This document shows, piece by piece, positions 17,125-25,416 of a stretch of DNA of 45,014 nucleotides (positions are counted from its first letter, which is position 1; the number at the start of each line of letters is the position of its first letter). A model generated the notes under the pieces. That model saw only the letters and a program-made list of their open reading frames with translations, was not told the origin of the DNA and did no database searches. Made by a program: the position numbers and the translations under genes. Location of the stretch: NCBI GenBank assembly GCA_015485385.1, contig WFTS01000017.1, positions 1 through 45,014 on the forward strand. Direction: 5' to 3'. This DNA is from Kordiimonadales bacterium (lineage in GTDB: Bacteria > Pseudomonadota > Alphaproteobacteria > Sphingomonadales > Kordiimonadaceae).

Positions 17125-17391
17125 ATGGATAAAATCCGTACATTTATTGAAGAGCAATTTTTAATCGAGTTTGATGATACGCTTCCTGAATATAGTAATT
17201 TATTTTTGGAAGGTGTGTTGGACTCGTTTGGGTATGTGCAATTGTGCCGTTTTCTGGAAAAAGAATATAATATTTCTTTCACAGAAAAGGAAATGACATC
17301 AAATATCTTGATTAGCCTTACCCAAATTCAGCAAGAGGTTGCCCGTAAACTGAGCGAAAAATCTACCTCCCAAACACCGTTGGTTCCTTAA
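17125..17391 (+). CDS. Free-standing acyl carrier protein (starter unit)
   Basis: An 88-residue ACP-fold protein. The phosphopantetheine attachment site is Ser34 in FLEGVLDSFGYVQL. Helix II region and the terminal helix are intact, so it should be a working carrier. A candidate ribosome-binding site (AAAGGTG) lies about 12 nt before the ATG. Only three bases separate its stop from the amidotransferase ATG, which argues that the two act together: the ACP carries malonate while the amidotransferase converts its free carboxylate into an amide. Discrete ACP/amidotransferase pairs of this kind are established in glutarimide polyketide pathways. Confidence 0.9.
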   Translation: MDKIRTFIEEQFLIEFDDTLPEYSNLFLEGVLDSFGYVQLCRFLEKEYNISFTEKEMTSNILISLTQIQQEVARKLSEKSTSQTPLVP

Positions 17392-17394
17392 GAA

Positions 17395-19377
17395 ATGTGT
17401 GGCATAGCAGGCCTGATTAACCCTGAATTTTCGGTTGAGGAATTCCCAAAACTTATAACCGGATTGTTATCAGCCATTGCCCACCGTGGGCCTGATGGCG
17501 CTGGTTATGTGATGGCTGATAATTTTGTTATGGGATCTGTTCGGCTTGCCATTCTGGATCCAGAAGCGGGAATTCAACCCATTTCCGATGACAGCGAACG
17601 GTATTGGCTTTGTTATAATGGGGAGATTTATAATTATCTTGAGTTACGCTCGGAACTGGAAACCTTGGGGCGCACTTTTAAAACAAAATGCGATACAGAA
17701 GTCGTTTTGCAGGCTTGGTTGCAGTGGGGTGAGGGCTGTCTAAACCGTTTTAACGGTGCCTTCGGCTTTGCTCTTTATGACCGAAAGACAAAACAGTTAA
17801 TTCTTGCGCGTGACCGGTTTGGTAAGCGCCCCTTGTTTTATGTTCAGCAAGGCAAGGCCATTTATTTCGCTTCCGAAATGAAAGCCTTTTTGGCAATCCC
17901 GGGTTTTGCCTTTGAACAAGATCCATCGCAGTTGCGCTCTATTCTTGGACAATGGACACCGCTGCCTGACCAGACTGGATTTAAGGGCATTTCAAGCCTG
18001 CCGATGGGGGAATGGTTATCTTTCCAGGACGGACAAGCAGAGCGTCACATATATTCTCGTCTTAGTTTTAAGTCCGACATTCCAATACAAAATGAAGCTG
18101 ACGCGTTAGATAAAATCCGTAGCACTTTGTCTGATAGTGTGGCGCTACGTTTGCGTAGTGATGTGGAAGTCGGTGTATATTTAAGCGGCGGCATAGATTC
18201 AGCGATAGTTGCCCATCTTGCAAAATCCCATGCAGAGCAGTCGATAGCAACATTTTCGGTTACTTTTGAAGATGCACAATTTGACGAATCTGCCGAACAG
18301 AAACTTGTTGCACAAAGAATAGGAAGCCGCCATCTGGCGCGGCATATTCGCCATAGTGATATTGCGCAGGCTTGTCCCGATGCCGTTTATCATGCCGAAA
18401 TTCCAGCTTTTCGTAGCGCATTTGTTCCGATGTATCTGCTTTCTAAACTTACCTCTGAAGAGGGGGTGAAGGTTATCCTAAGCGGCGAAGGGGCTGATGA
18501 AGCCTTCTTGGGTTATGATCTGTTCAAAGAGACCCTTCTGCGACAAGAATGGGACATGTTGCCCGATGATGTGCGCAGGGAGCGGCTGAAGCGCTTTTAT
18601 CCGCATCTCTCGCATTATGGAGATCAGGATACGGCGGCGTTAACTGGGCTGTATCAGCAGTTTTCTACAGAACATATGCCGGGACTGTTTTCGCATGAAC
18701 TGCGGTTTCAGAATGGTCGATTTTCATCCCGCCTTATAAATGTGGACGGTGAGCAGAATCCCTTTGCCAGTCTTTCTGGCTTGATTTCTAAGAATAGCGA
18801 CTTTGATAAAATGAGCTCCGTACAGAAGGCTCAGTGGTTGGAATATAAAACATTATTGTCCGGGTATCTTCTATCCACGCAAGGTGAGCGCATGAGCCTA
18901 GCGCACGGCGTTGAAAATCGTTGCCCGTTTCTTGATCCTGCCGTTGTGAATATAGCAGCTGCGACCAACTTAAAATTTGATGATGGGTTTAGAGAGAAAC
19001 GATTGTTGCGAGAAGCTTTTAGAGGCGACCTCCCTGCGGCCGTTGTTGACAAACGGAAGTTTCCATACCGTGCGCCGGATACCGAAGCCTTTGTAGCTGA
19101 ACGCCCTGACTATCTTGAACTGTTATTATCAGATACTGAACTGGAAAAGTTGCCATTTTTAAACAAGAAGTTTGCACGGCTTTTGATCAATAAAATGTTC
19201 ACAACATCGCCAGATAGGATTTCCACCAAGGAAAACCAAACATTCATGTTCTTATTAAATATTGCTTTGCTGAACTACCAGTTTGTTACGCGTAAGGGGT
19301 TAGGCTCTGGGACCTCTCTGGGGACATTACCACCCTTGCAGCGCGTGGTAGACTTGCGCACATGTAGCGCCTCTTAG
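17395..19377 (+). CDS. Asparagine-synthase-type amidotransferase (malonamyl-ACP formation proposed)
   Basis: Glutamine-dependent amidotransferase of the AsnB family, 660 residues. The N-terminal class II glutaminase begins MCGIAGL; after Met removal Cys2 is the Ntn nucleophile, followed by AHRGPDGAGY and YNGEIYNYLELR. The C-terminal synthetase domain has the PP-loop YLSGGIDSAIV for ATP binding and GEGADEAFLGYD. Both halves look complete, so ammonia from glutamine can amidate a carboxylate activated as acyl-AMP. Amino-acid asparagine synthesis is possible, but the context (AT and ACP immediately upstream, glutarimide-like PKS) supports amidation of malonyl-ACP. Its stop overlaps the convergent ECH gene stop by four bases. 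Confidence 0.9.
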   Translation: MCGIAGLINPEFSVEEFPKLITGLLSAIAHRGPDGAGYVMADNFVMGSVRLAILDPEAGIQPISDDSERYWLCYNGEIYNYLELRSELETLGRTFKTKCDTEVVLQAWLQWGEGCLNRFNGAFGFALYDRKTKQLILARDRFGKRPLFYVQQGKAIYFASEMKAFLAIPGFAFEQDPSQLRSILGQWTPLPDQTGFKGISSLPMGEWLSFQDGQAERHIYSRLSFKSDIPIQNEADALDKIRSTLSDSVALRLRSDVEVGVYLSGGIDSAIVAHLAKSHAEQSIATFSVTFEDAQFDESAEQKLVAQRIGSRHLARHIRHSDIAQACPDAVYHAEIPAFRSAFVPMYLLSKLTSEEGVKVILSGEGADEAFLGYDLFKETLLRQEWDMLPDDVRRERLKRFYPHLSHYGDQDTAALTGLYQQFSTEHMPGLFSHELRFQNGRFSSRLINVDGEQNPFASLSGLISKNSDFDKMSSVQKAQWLEYKTLLSGYLLSTQGERMSLAHGVENRCPFLDPAVVNIAAATNLKFDDGFREKRLLREAFRGDLPAAVVDKRKFPYRAPDTEAFVAERPDYLELLLSDTELEKLPFLNKKFARLLINKMFTTSPDRISTKENQTFMFLLNIALLNYQFVTRKGLGSGTSLGTLPPLQRVVDLRTCSAS

Positions 19378-20207
19378 GCTTCCCACGGGAATTTAAGTTC
19401 GGTTACATACCGCTTAATATTTTCTTGAATGGATGGGTCATTAAACATTTTACGGTTCGCCTCAAGCGCCTCAGGCTTCCAAGAATTTAAGATACCCATT
19501 CCCTTTGCCATATAGGCCTTATAGCTGGCAATCGTCGCTTTATCTAAGTATTTAAGGCGGCTTAGGTGTTGGCGCAGTGTAATATCTACCTGATCAGAGG
19601 CCGCATCAACCAGGCCCCAGTTGCTAGCCTCCTGTGTGCCAATAGGTCGGGTCATGAGCGTAAGATAATGCGCTTTCTGAAAGCCGATGCGGCGTACTAG
19701 GAACGGCATAACACAGGCCGGAAATAATCCAAATAACAGCTCTGACAAGCCAAATGTAGCTGTCTCACTTGCTAGCACAATGTCAGACGCAGCAATAAAC
19801 CCAACCCCGCCAGCGTTTGCACGCCCTTCTACGACACTGATTGTCAGGAAAGGCCCGGTCGCTAAACGGTACCAAATATCATATAAAAATTCAGGATCAT
19901 CGGCTGCCGCAGCCCCTGTTACCGCTGACCCTGTTACCGCTGACCCTGTTACCGCAGCCCCTGTTGTCGCAGCCTTTGCGGTTGCCTTGAAATCACCGCC
20001 CGCGCAAAACACATCTTTGCTGCCTTTTAATATCACCATAGTGATGGCAGAGCTTTCATCTTCGCAAGTTTGTATCAGTTTATCAAAGTCCCGGACCATT
20101 TGGGCATTGATGGTATTGTCAGCTTCAGGCCGGTCAAAACTCACACGGCAAATGCTGTTTGTAACCTCTACGTTCAAAGTCTCAAAACGGGTGCTATCTT
20201 TATGCAT
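19374..20207 (-). CDS. Enoyl-CoA hydratase-like ECH1 of a beta-branching cassette
   Basis: Crotonase-fold enzyme proposed to dehydrate the HMG-ACP intermediate made by the HMGS-like protein. Oxyanion-hole block VFCAGGDF (residues 66-73) and EGRANAGGVGFIAASDIVLA, then LSELLFGLFPACVMPFLVRR, a stretch I associate with the PksH-like ECH1 group rather than the ECH2 decarboxylase. Residues 81-100 are an Ala/Thr/Gly/Val low-complexity insert (VTGSA repeats) just after the oxyanion loop, unusual for the family. It is the last gene of a minus-strand operon with KS, ACP, HMGS, P450 and dioxygenase. ATG at 20207 touches the KS stop. Confidence 0.86.
   Translation of the reverse strand: MHKDSTRFETLNVEVTNSICRVSFDRPEADNTINAQMVRDFDKLIQTCEDESSAITMVILKGSKDVFCAGGDFKATAKAATTGAAVTGSAVTGSAVTGAAAADDPEFLYDIWYRLATGPFLTISVVEGRANAGGVGFIAASDIVLASETATFGLSELLFGLFPACVMPFLVRRIGFQKAHYLTLMTRPIGTQEASNWGLVDAASDQVDITLRQHLSRLKYLDKATIASYKAYMAKGMGILNSWKPEALEANRKMFNDPSIQENIKRYVTELKFPWEA
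19915..19974. repeat. 15-bp in-frame tandem repeat in the ECH1 gene
   Basis: Four 15-bp units: two identical CCTGTTACCGCTGAC (19915, 19930) and two variants (19945, 19960). They encode the VTGSA-type insert in the crotonase domain. Confidence 0.9.
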
Positions 20208-21451
20208 TATGCGAGGTCCTCGCTTGAAGGGGCTTTAAGCACGAGGGCTGTATTGATGCCTCCAAATCCGAATGAAAATTTAAGCGCATTCTGAATTTTA
20301 TGAGGCTGCGGCGCTGAACCTACCCATTTTAGGGTAGGGTCCAGAGCGGGGTCTATATTGTTGCAGGGGTGCAGTTGGCCTTCGCGCATTTGTAAAAATA
20401 CGGCCGCCAACTCGATTGCCCCAGCAGAGCTAAGTCCGTGGCCTAAAATTGATTTTGTTGTATTGATCCAAGCCTTATTCAAGCCTAATTCTTTGTAGGT
20501 TTCCAGTTCAGTTTTATCCCCTAACGGAGTGCCGGTTGCGTGGCCGTTAACATAATCAATATCGCCTGCTTGCAGCCCTGCTTGCTGTAGTGCCGTATGT
20601 GCCACTTTTTGCTGGGCTTCTGAATTTGGTTCCGGCCCACGGTTGCCGTCAACACTCTGCGCCCCCCCCGCTAGAATACCGTAGTGTTGGCGCTTTGTGT
20701 CCAAGCGCTCAATTACTAAAGCTGCACAGGCTTCCCCGTAGATAAACCCATCATGATCTTGTGACATGGGGCGGCTGGCTTTGCGAGGTGCAGCGCTATA
20801 GCGTTCAGAACCCATTGCGCCCATTGCGCGCATGCTCTGAAGGTCAAACAGGGACAAATCTTGAAGCGCACCTAAGGCAATGCAGACATCAACTTGCCCA
20901 CAGCGTACCGCTTGCATGGCCTGTAATGTTGCCACAAGCCCGCTGGCCGAGGCCGCGCCAACGGTTCTGCAAAATCCGCGAATGGGAAAAGCCGAAGTGC
21001 ATATGGCACCCACGTCTGTATCGAGAAAAACATGTCCATATCTTGGTGGAATAAAGGCGGGCCGTTCTGAATAGGAGGTGGCCGCTATGGCTTGCTCGCG
21101 AGAGTTTAAACCGGCCCCTCCGACAATTAGACCAATGCGCTTGGGGTCAATGCCGTCTAAATTGGCTTCATGCCAAGCTTCATCTAGTACCGATACTGCC
21201 ACCCGGCCGGAAAGTCCCACAGTGCGGTCTATACGCTGAGGTAATATTGTTGGGGGGGCTTCGGGTAATTCTATGCCAATGAAAGGTGCCTCTGATGCCC
21301 CAGATTGGCGACCGGGCCTTTCTAGATAAGAAAACAAATTCCGTGAACCAAAAAGGGCCCCTTTTAGGGCGGCTTTGCCAAACCCTGCCCCGCAAGCCGC
21401 ACCAATACCTGTAACTGCAAGGGGGGGGTTATTGTTGTGCTGATTTGGCAT
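20207..21451 (-). CDS. Decarboxylating ketosynthase of the beta-branching cassette (Ser for Cys)
   Basis: A FabF-like ketosynthase fold in which the active-site Cys is replaced: the block RTVGAASASG aligns Ser (176 counting from the longer start at 21475) with the catalytic Cys, while both His motifs (NGHATGTPLGD and SILGHGLSS) remain. This is the pattern of the HMGS-cassette KS that decarboxylates malonyl on the donor ACP to give acetyl-ACP, not one that condenses. The frame is open from 21475, but ATG at 21451 gives the usual N-terminus MPNQHNNNPPLAVTGIG and a shorter overlap (23 bp) with the ACP gene, so it is preferred. Translationally coupled to the ACP gene before it and the ECH gene after it. 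Confidence 0.9.
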   Translation of the reverse strand: MPNQHNNNPPLAVTGIGAACGAGFGKAALKGALFGSRNLFSYLERPGRQSGASEAPFIGIELPEAPPTILPQRIDRTVGLSGRVAVSVLDEAWHEANLDGIDPKRIGLIVGGAGLNSREQAIAATSYSERPAFIPPRYGHVFLDTDVGAICTSAFPIRGFCRTVGAASASGLVATLQAMQAVRCGQVDVCIALGALQDLSLFDLQSMRAMGAMGSERYSAAPRKASRPMSQDHDGFIYGEACAALVIERLDTKRQHYGILAGGAQSVDGNRGPEPNSEAQQKVAHTALQQAGLQAGDIDYVNGHATGTPLGDKTELETYKELGLNKAWINTTKSILGHGLSSAGAIELAAVFLQMREGQLHPCNNIDPALDPTLKWVGSAPQPHKIQNALKFSFGFGGINTALVLKAPSSEDLA

Positions 21452-21677
21452 GAATAAGGTCGGCCAATTCGCCAAGGTTGCTGGGGCCGTGTAATTGCGT
21501 CATTGGAATTTCCAAATTGATAGCCTCAAGGGTGGCAATTAGAATTTCCCCACGTTCCATAGAGTTTACACCCAAGTCAGCCATTGCATCATTGCGTGCA
21601 ATTGGATGGTCAGCCAACTCTGGAATGGTTAGTCGAATTTCATTGATAAGCACTTGAAAAATTTTATTGCTGCCCAA
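21429..21677 (-). CDS. Donor acyl carrier protein of the beta-branching cassette
   Basis: A discrete ACP with the attachment Ser in ADLGVNSMERGEIL; the NSMERGE pattern resembles donor ACPs of HMGS cassettes. It would present acetyl, made by decarboxylation, to the HMGS-like enzyme. The frame is open to TTG 21704, but TTG 21677 is preceded by a good ribosome-binding site (AAGGGGGATGG), giving an N-terminus LGSNKIFQVLINEIR that fits helix I. It follows the HMGS gene closely and overlaps the KS gene, so the trio is made together. Confidence 0.88.
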   Translation of the reverse strand: MGSNKIFQVLINEIRLTIPELADHPIARNDAMADLGVNSMERGEILIATLEAINLEIPMTQLHGPSNLGELADLIHAKSAQQ

Positions 21678-21716
21678 CGGCCCATCCCCCTTAGAAAACC
21701 ACAAGAAAAGCTAAAC

Positions 21717-22973
21717 CTAGACCCAGCGATACGTTCGATGATAGCTATCAATACTGTCTAAGACAAGCCAGTTGTTATCACCATTTTCAGGCACGAGATC
21801 TTCGATGATCGTATGGTCAAGCTGGGCGTCACGGGTGCCAAAACGAAGGGTATGATTACCCTTTAACAGCATCTCATACTGATCGATAGAAAGTTTGTGG
21901 CGTGCCTGAAGGTTTTGGGAAATATTCATGGCTTTCAGTGCTTTTTGCCCTTGCGGTGTAATAATACCGCTGAAGAATTCCGAGCAACAGCCAGAGCCAT
22001 AAGAAAACATACCAAGACGTACTGGTTCACTAAGCTCTACCGTATCCAACGTGCCAGCCAAAGCCACAAAAACAGAACCGCCAGCCGTATTTCCCAGATG
22101 TTTGCCATAAGCAAGGCTGGGCGTGAGGCGGCGTTCAAAGTCAGTATCAATGGCTGAAGTATCGGCCTTATAAAGCTTGCGCATTAAATGACGGTGCGCC
22201 CCTTTGACCATGCCGCCAAAGGGTGTGTGGAAACATAAATATCCAAAACTTTCGCGGAAATCAGCCCCGTCAACCCGGCGTGCGTAATCTTGGTAAGCCC
22301 CGTTGCAGCAATCCAAGTATGCCATCAGGGATAGATCCGCGTCCCCGGCTTCTGTGTCAGGACCGGGCCTGCATGTGTCCATAACCTCAAAAGCGTGGTT
22401 GCCGTAGGCACCCGGATCAATACTGAAAATATGAGGTGTATCTGAGACAAGCATAGCAACAGCGCCTGCGCCAGATGTGGGTTCCGAATAAGCCCATTCT
22501 TGAACGGCGTTGATATCATCAAGGGCAAAGCGTGAAATATCAGTTGTAATCACCAAAGCCTTGGCGCCCGGCGATGTGCCTGATAGCAAAAAGTTTACAG
22601 CCATTTGCAAGCCAGCGGCCCCAGAATAGCAGGCCTGCTTTATTTCAAACAGGCGGCAATTTGATGGTAGTTTAAGAAGGTCATGCACATAGGTGCTAAT
22701 GGATTTACCAAAATCAATGCCGGATTCAGTGCAACAGATCACCATTTCGATCCGAGATTTCTCGTCCTTGGACATCTGGTCAATCAAGGGCTTGGCAGCA
22801 TTTACTGCAAAACTTACTGGGTCTTCATAGGGAAGGGCGACAGTTTTTTCATCCATCAACAGGTTTTCAAAACGGGCAATTTCCAGTTCCCGGTGCTTGC
22901 AAAGTGCATGCACGTCCAAGCTGGCGCGACCTCCGTATAGGTTCATCGCTTCAATACCAATAAAATTGCTCAT
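21717..22973 (-). CDS. HMG-CoA-synthase-like beta-branching enzyme (HMGS)
   Basis: PksG-type HMG-CoA synthase homologue that adds an acetyl-ACP carbon nucleophile to the beta-keto group of an ACP-bound polyketide, installing a beta-alkyl or exomethylene branch. Catalytic Cys115 lies in EIKQACYSGAAGLQ, the general-base Glu83 in CCTESGIDFGK, and the His region in YLCFHTPFGGMVKGAH. The 418-residue length is standard for the family. The ATG overlaps the stop of the P450 gene by four bases (ATGA), showing operon coupling. The target is probably an ACP with the flag Trp; such an ACP ends the visible PKS (44977-44995). Confidence 0.95.
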   Translation of the reverse strand: MSNFIGIEAMNLYGGRASLDVHALCKHRELEIARFENLLMDEKTVALPYEDPVSFAVNAAKPLIDQMSKDEKSRIEMVICCTESGIDFGKSISTYVHDLLKLPSNCRLFEIKQACYSGAAGLQMAVNFLLSGTSPGAKALVITTDISRFALDDINAVQEWAYSEPTSGAGAVAMLVSDTPHIFSIDPGAYGNHAFEVMDTCRPGPDTEAGDADLSLMAYLDCCNGAYQDYARRVDGADFRESFGYLCFHTPFGGMVKGAHRHLMRKLYKADTSAIDTDFERRLTPSLAYGKHLGNTAGGSVFVALAGTLDTVELSEPVRLGMFSYGSGCCSEFFSGIITPQGQKALKAMNISQNLQARHKLSIDQYEMLLKGNHTLRFGTRDAQLDHTIIEDLVPENGDNNWLVLDSIDSYHRTYRWV

Positions 22974-24238
22974 AATTTGCGCTCTAATGTGATTGGTAAG
23001 TTTTTCAGACCGCGTGCATTTACTCGGTCAAGACGCCATTCTGGAGTACCTGCCAGTTCGATACTTGGAAAATTGTCCAGCAGGGATGAAAAGGCGATGT
23101 CGGTTTCAGCACGGGCAAGGGAAGCCCCGATGCATACATGCGGTCCACCGCCAAAAGTTAATTGGGCATTTGGTGAACGCGTAATGTCAAAGTGATCAGG
23201 ATTTGGGAACTTATTCGGATCGCGGTTGGTGGCACCGATTAGCCCCATGACCAATGTACCAGCGGGAATTGTTGTGCCTGCCACTTCATAATCTGATTTT
23301 GCAATCCGCAAGATCATATTTCCTCCCGGTTCAAAACGCATAAATTCTTCTATCGCTGTTTTCATGTGATCTCTATCGTTGCGTAGTTTGATCATTTCTT
23401 CGGGATTTTTTAGCAATAGATACAAACCACTACTTAGTAACGACACAGTTGTTTCATGACCAGCGATTACCATAGACAGTAAATTGATAAGGGTTTCGTC
23501 TTCACTCATCGTGCCATCATCCAGAGCGCGAATAGCCATATCCATCAAGGTGTCGCCAGGGTTTTTGCGGCGGATTAGGATCTGCTCTTTTAAGTATGCT
23601 TTGAAATGGATCAGGCTGTCCCGGGCCTCTCGCTTTTGCTCGTCGGTCATCATGACATCTGCCATGCGAATGATCGCGGCGCTCCAACGGCCAATTTCAA
23701 CATCCATGGATTTTGGAATATCAAACATATTGCACATGACGCGCAGTGGTAGGGGGGCTGCAAACTCAGATATAAAATTTATGGATTTTCCGGTGGGTAG
23801 TTTTTCGATTAATCGAGAGGTTTCTTCCTGGATCATTTCATGCAGATTTGACATCATTCTGGCTCGGAATGCTGGCGTATAGACATTTCTCATACGCGCA
23901 TGGTCTGCGCCGTCACAGTTGATCATCTGTGGTTGGGTGCCACTAAATAGCGCATACCCTACGGGATCGTTTTTTTGATATTCTGGGGTGTTCCAGCCGG
24001 AGGTCCAATAGCGCGTGTCGCGCACCATTTCAGGAGATTTCATCACCTGTGAAAATTCATTATATCCTAATATAAAATAGACACCTGATTTTTTGTCAAA
24101 ATGCACGGGGCCTAGCTGTTGAAGCTGTTTTAGTGTCGGATACGGATATTCAATGAAGTCTGGATCGGTGATGATCGACCACCAGTCAATTTCTTCCCGC
24201 TTTTGCGAAAGATATTGTTTTAAAGCAGCAGAGCTCAT
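22970..24238 (-). CDS. Cytochrome P450
   Basis: Soluble bacterial P450 of 422 residues. I-helix motif AGHETTVSLL (oxygen activation), a K-helix ExxR (EEFMRFEP region), and the haem loop FGGGPHVCIGASLARAE with Cys369 as axial ligand. No membrane anchor. It likely hydroxylates or otherwise oxidises the polyketide after or during assembly; the site cannot be predicted. Redox partners (ferredoxin, reductase) are not encoded nearby and must come from elsewhere. It lies between the dioxygenase and HMGS genes in the minus-strand operon. ATG at 24238. Confidence 0.95.
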   Translation of the reverse strand: MSSAALKQYLSQKREEIDWWSIITDPDFIEYPYPTLKQLQQLGPVHFDKKSGVYFILGYNEFSQVMKSPEMVRDTRYWTSGWNTPEYQKNDPVGYALFSGTQPQMINCDGADHARMRNVYTPAFRARMMSNLHEMIQEETSRLIEKLPTGKSINFISEFAAPLPLRVMCNMFDIPKSMDVEIGRWSAAIIRMADVMMTDEQKREARDSLIHFKAYLKEQILIRRKNPGDTLMDMAIRALDDGTMSEDETLINLLSMVIAGHETTVSLLSSGLYLLLKNPEEMIKLRNDRDHMKTAIEEFMRFEPGGNMILRIAKSDYEVAGTTIPAGTLVMGLIGATNRDPNKFPNPDHFDITRSPNAQLTFGGGPHVCIGASLARAETDIAFSSLLDNFPSIELAGTPEWRLDRVNARGLKNLPITLERKL

Positions 24239-24280
24239 GAACTTTTCCTAATGAGAGGCTTTAAAGGATGATTATACTGC

Positions 24281-25342
24281 TTAATCATCTTTCAAAGGAT
24301 AGGGGTGCCAGTATGTGCCGTCATGCTCGTGTTTAGTCGCTTTGCGGGTTTTATCCCAGCTCCGCGTGCTTTGTAACATCGGCACTTCCACTTGTGTGCG
24401 GCGCAAGGCTCTTTGAACTGTGGGATCAATCAAACCGCGCCTGTGCAGTGTGCCATTACAATTCCAAATCACTAAATCCCCTTCTTGCCATTGATGTGAA
24501 TACAGAAAGGGTTCCCGAATGGTTTGATTGAACAGAGATTTGATTAGGGCATCACTTGCTTCACGGTCAAAACCTACAATCCGGTCCATGTCGTGAAAAT
24601 TCAAGTAGAGGAATTTTTTGCCATTTTTTGGGTTTTCTTTAACCAATGCTTGGCTAACCGGAGGGGTTGGGTCGGGTAGATCAACAAAGTCAATATCTGG
24701 GAAAACCATACAGTGGATCGCCCGCAATTTTTCAAGTTGGGCGCGTGTTTCTTTGTCCATATTCTCAAAGGCAGCAGTTGTATTGGCAAATTGTGTGTGA
24801 CCCTCCCGTTCGGGCACAATCACCGGATAGAGGATGTTAACAACTTCCACATCAACCTTTTCCGTGTCCCCTGTGTGCCAACATGATGTTCCGTGCATCT
24901 TATACTGGTCTTTCATATCCAGAATGACATTGGGATCATGGTCTGTGTCGCATAGGTCTGGCCCGTTTATGAAGAATAGTTGATTACCATTGTTTAAAAT
25001 AGGTAATTGGCCTAGCGCGCCTTCTTTGCCAACTTCAGCATTTGGGTCTGGCATAGGCGCCCAAATATGCTCGCCTTGATCACGCTGCTGGCCCAAGGAG
25101 CGAGTGAAGGCGTTTTGCTGAGCTTCATCCATGTTTTGCGAACGAATAACCAGAACAGCATGGTCTGCCAATAATTCCTGTAATCTAGTGATTAAGGCAG
25201 GACTTGAATCTTTTGCAAGGTCTAACCCTTTGATTTCAAGAACGAAAGTCTCAGATAATGGTGTTAACTGGACATGTTCCATTCCTGACGGCGGCGTGAT
25301 GGTTGATGTTTCGGTTGATGTCAATTTTATGGTACCTCGCAT
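24281..25342 (-). CDS. TauD/TfdA-like Fe(II)/2-oxoglutarate enzyme with HxG-like metal motif
   Basis: A double-stranded beta-helix oxygenase of the TauD/TfdA family, 353 residues. The first metal motif reads CWHTGDTE: His156 is present but the position normally Asp (WHTD) is Gly158, with Asp159 shifted by one. The distal metal ligand His300 (GTLHRRG) and the 2-oxoglutarate-binding Arg (R314, RALRRT) are present. Most members hydroxylate or desaturate; HxG/HxA variants in this superfamily bind chloride and halogenate. Which applies here needs a structure or assay. First residues are a Thr/Ser-rich leader. Gene spacing to the P450 is 42 bp. Probably a tailoring enzyme of the polyketide. Confidence 0.87.
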   Translation of the reverse strand: MRGTIKLTSTETSTITPPSGMEHVQLTPLSETFVLEIKGLDLAKDSSPALITRLQELLADHAVLVIRSQNMDEAQQNAFTRSLGQQRDQGEHIWAPMPDPNAEVGKEGALGQLPILNNGNQLFFINGPDLCDTDHDPNVILDMKDQYKMHGTSCWHTGDTEKVDVEVVNILYPVIVPEREGHTQFANTTAAFENMDKETRAQLEKLRAIHCMVFPDIDFVDLPDPTPPVSQALVKENPKNGKKFLYLNFHDMDRIVGFDREASDALIKSLFNQTIREPFLYSHQWQEGDLVIWNCNGTLHRRGLIDPTVQRALRRTQVEVPMLQSTRSWDKTRKATKHEHDGTYWHPYPLKDD

Positions 25343-25362
25343 ATAGGAATTTGGCAGAAGGG

Positions 25363-25400
25363 TGATCTTCTTATAGTTATATGATCTTCTTATTGTTATT
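25363..25400. repeat. 19-bp tandem duplication upstream of the dioxygenase gene
   Basis: Two adjacent 19-bp units beginning TGATCTTCTTAT (25363-25381 and 25382-25400) differ at two positions. They fill most of the 74-bp gap between the amide hydrolase stop and the dioxygenase start. Confidence 0.75.
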
Positions 25401-25416
25401 CAGATAAAGATTGCGG

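Noticed and set aside
17395-19377. Primary-metabolism asparagine synthetase as the default call
   Set aside because: Family membership is certain, but the adjacent AT and ACP and the downstream branching PKS make a pathway-specific amidotransferase more likely.
20761-21074. Plus-strand ORFs opposite the decarboxylating KS
   Set aside because: Shadow frames of a conserved gene, with no start context or motif.
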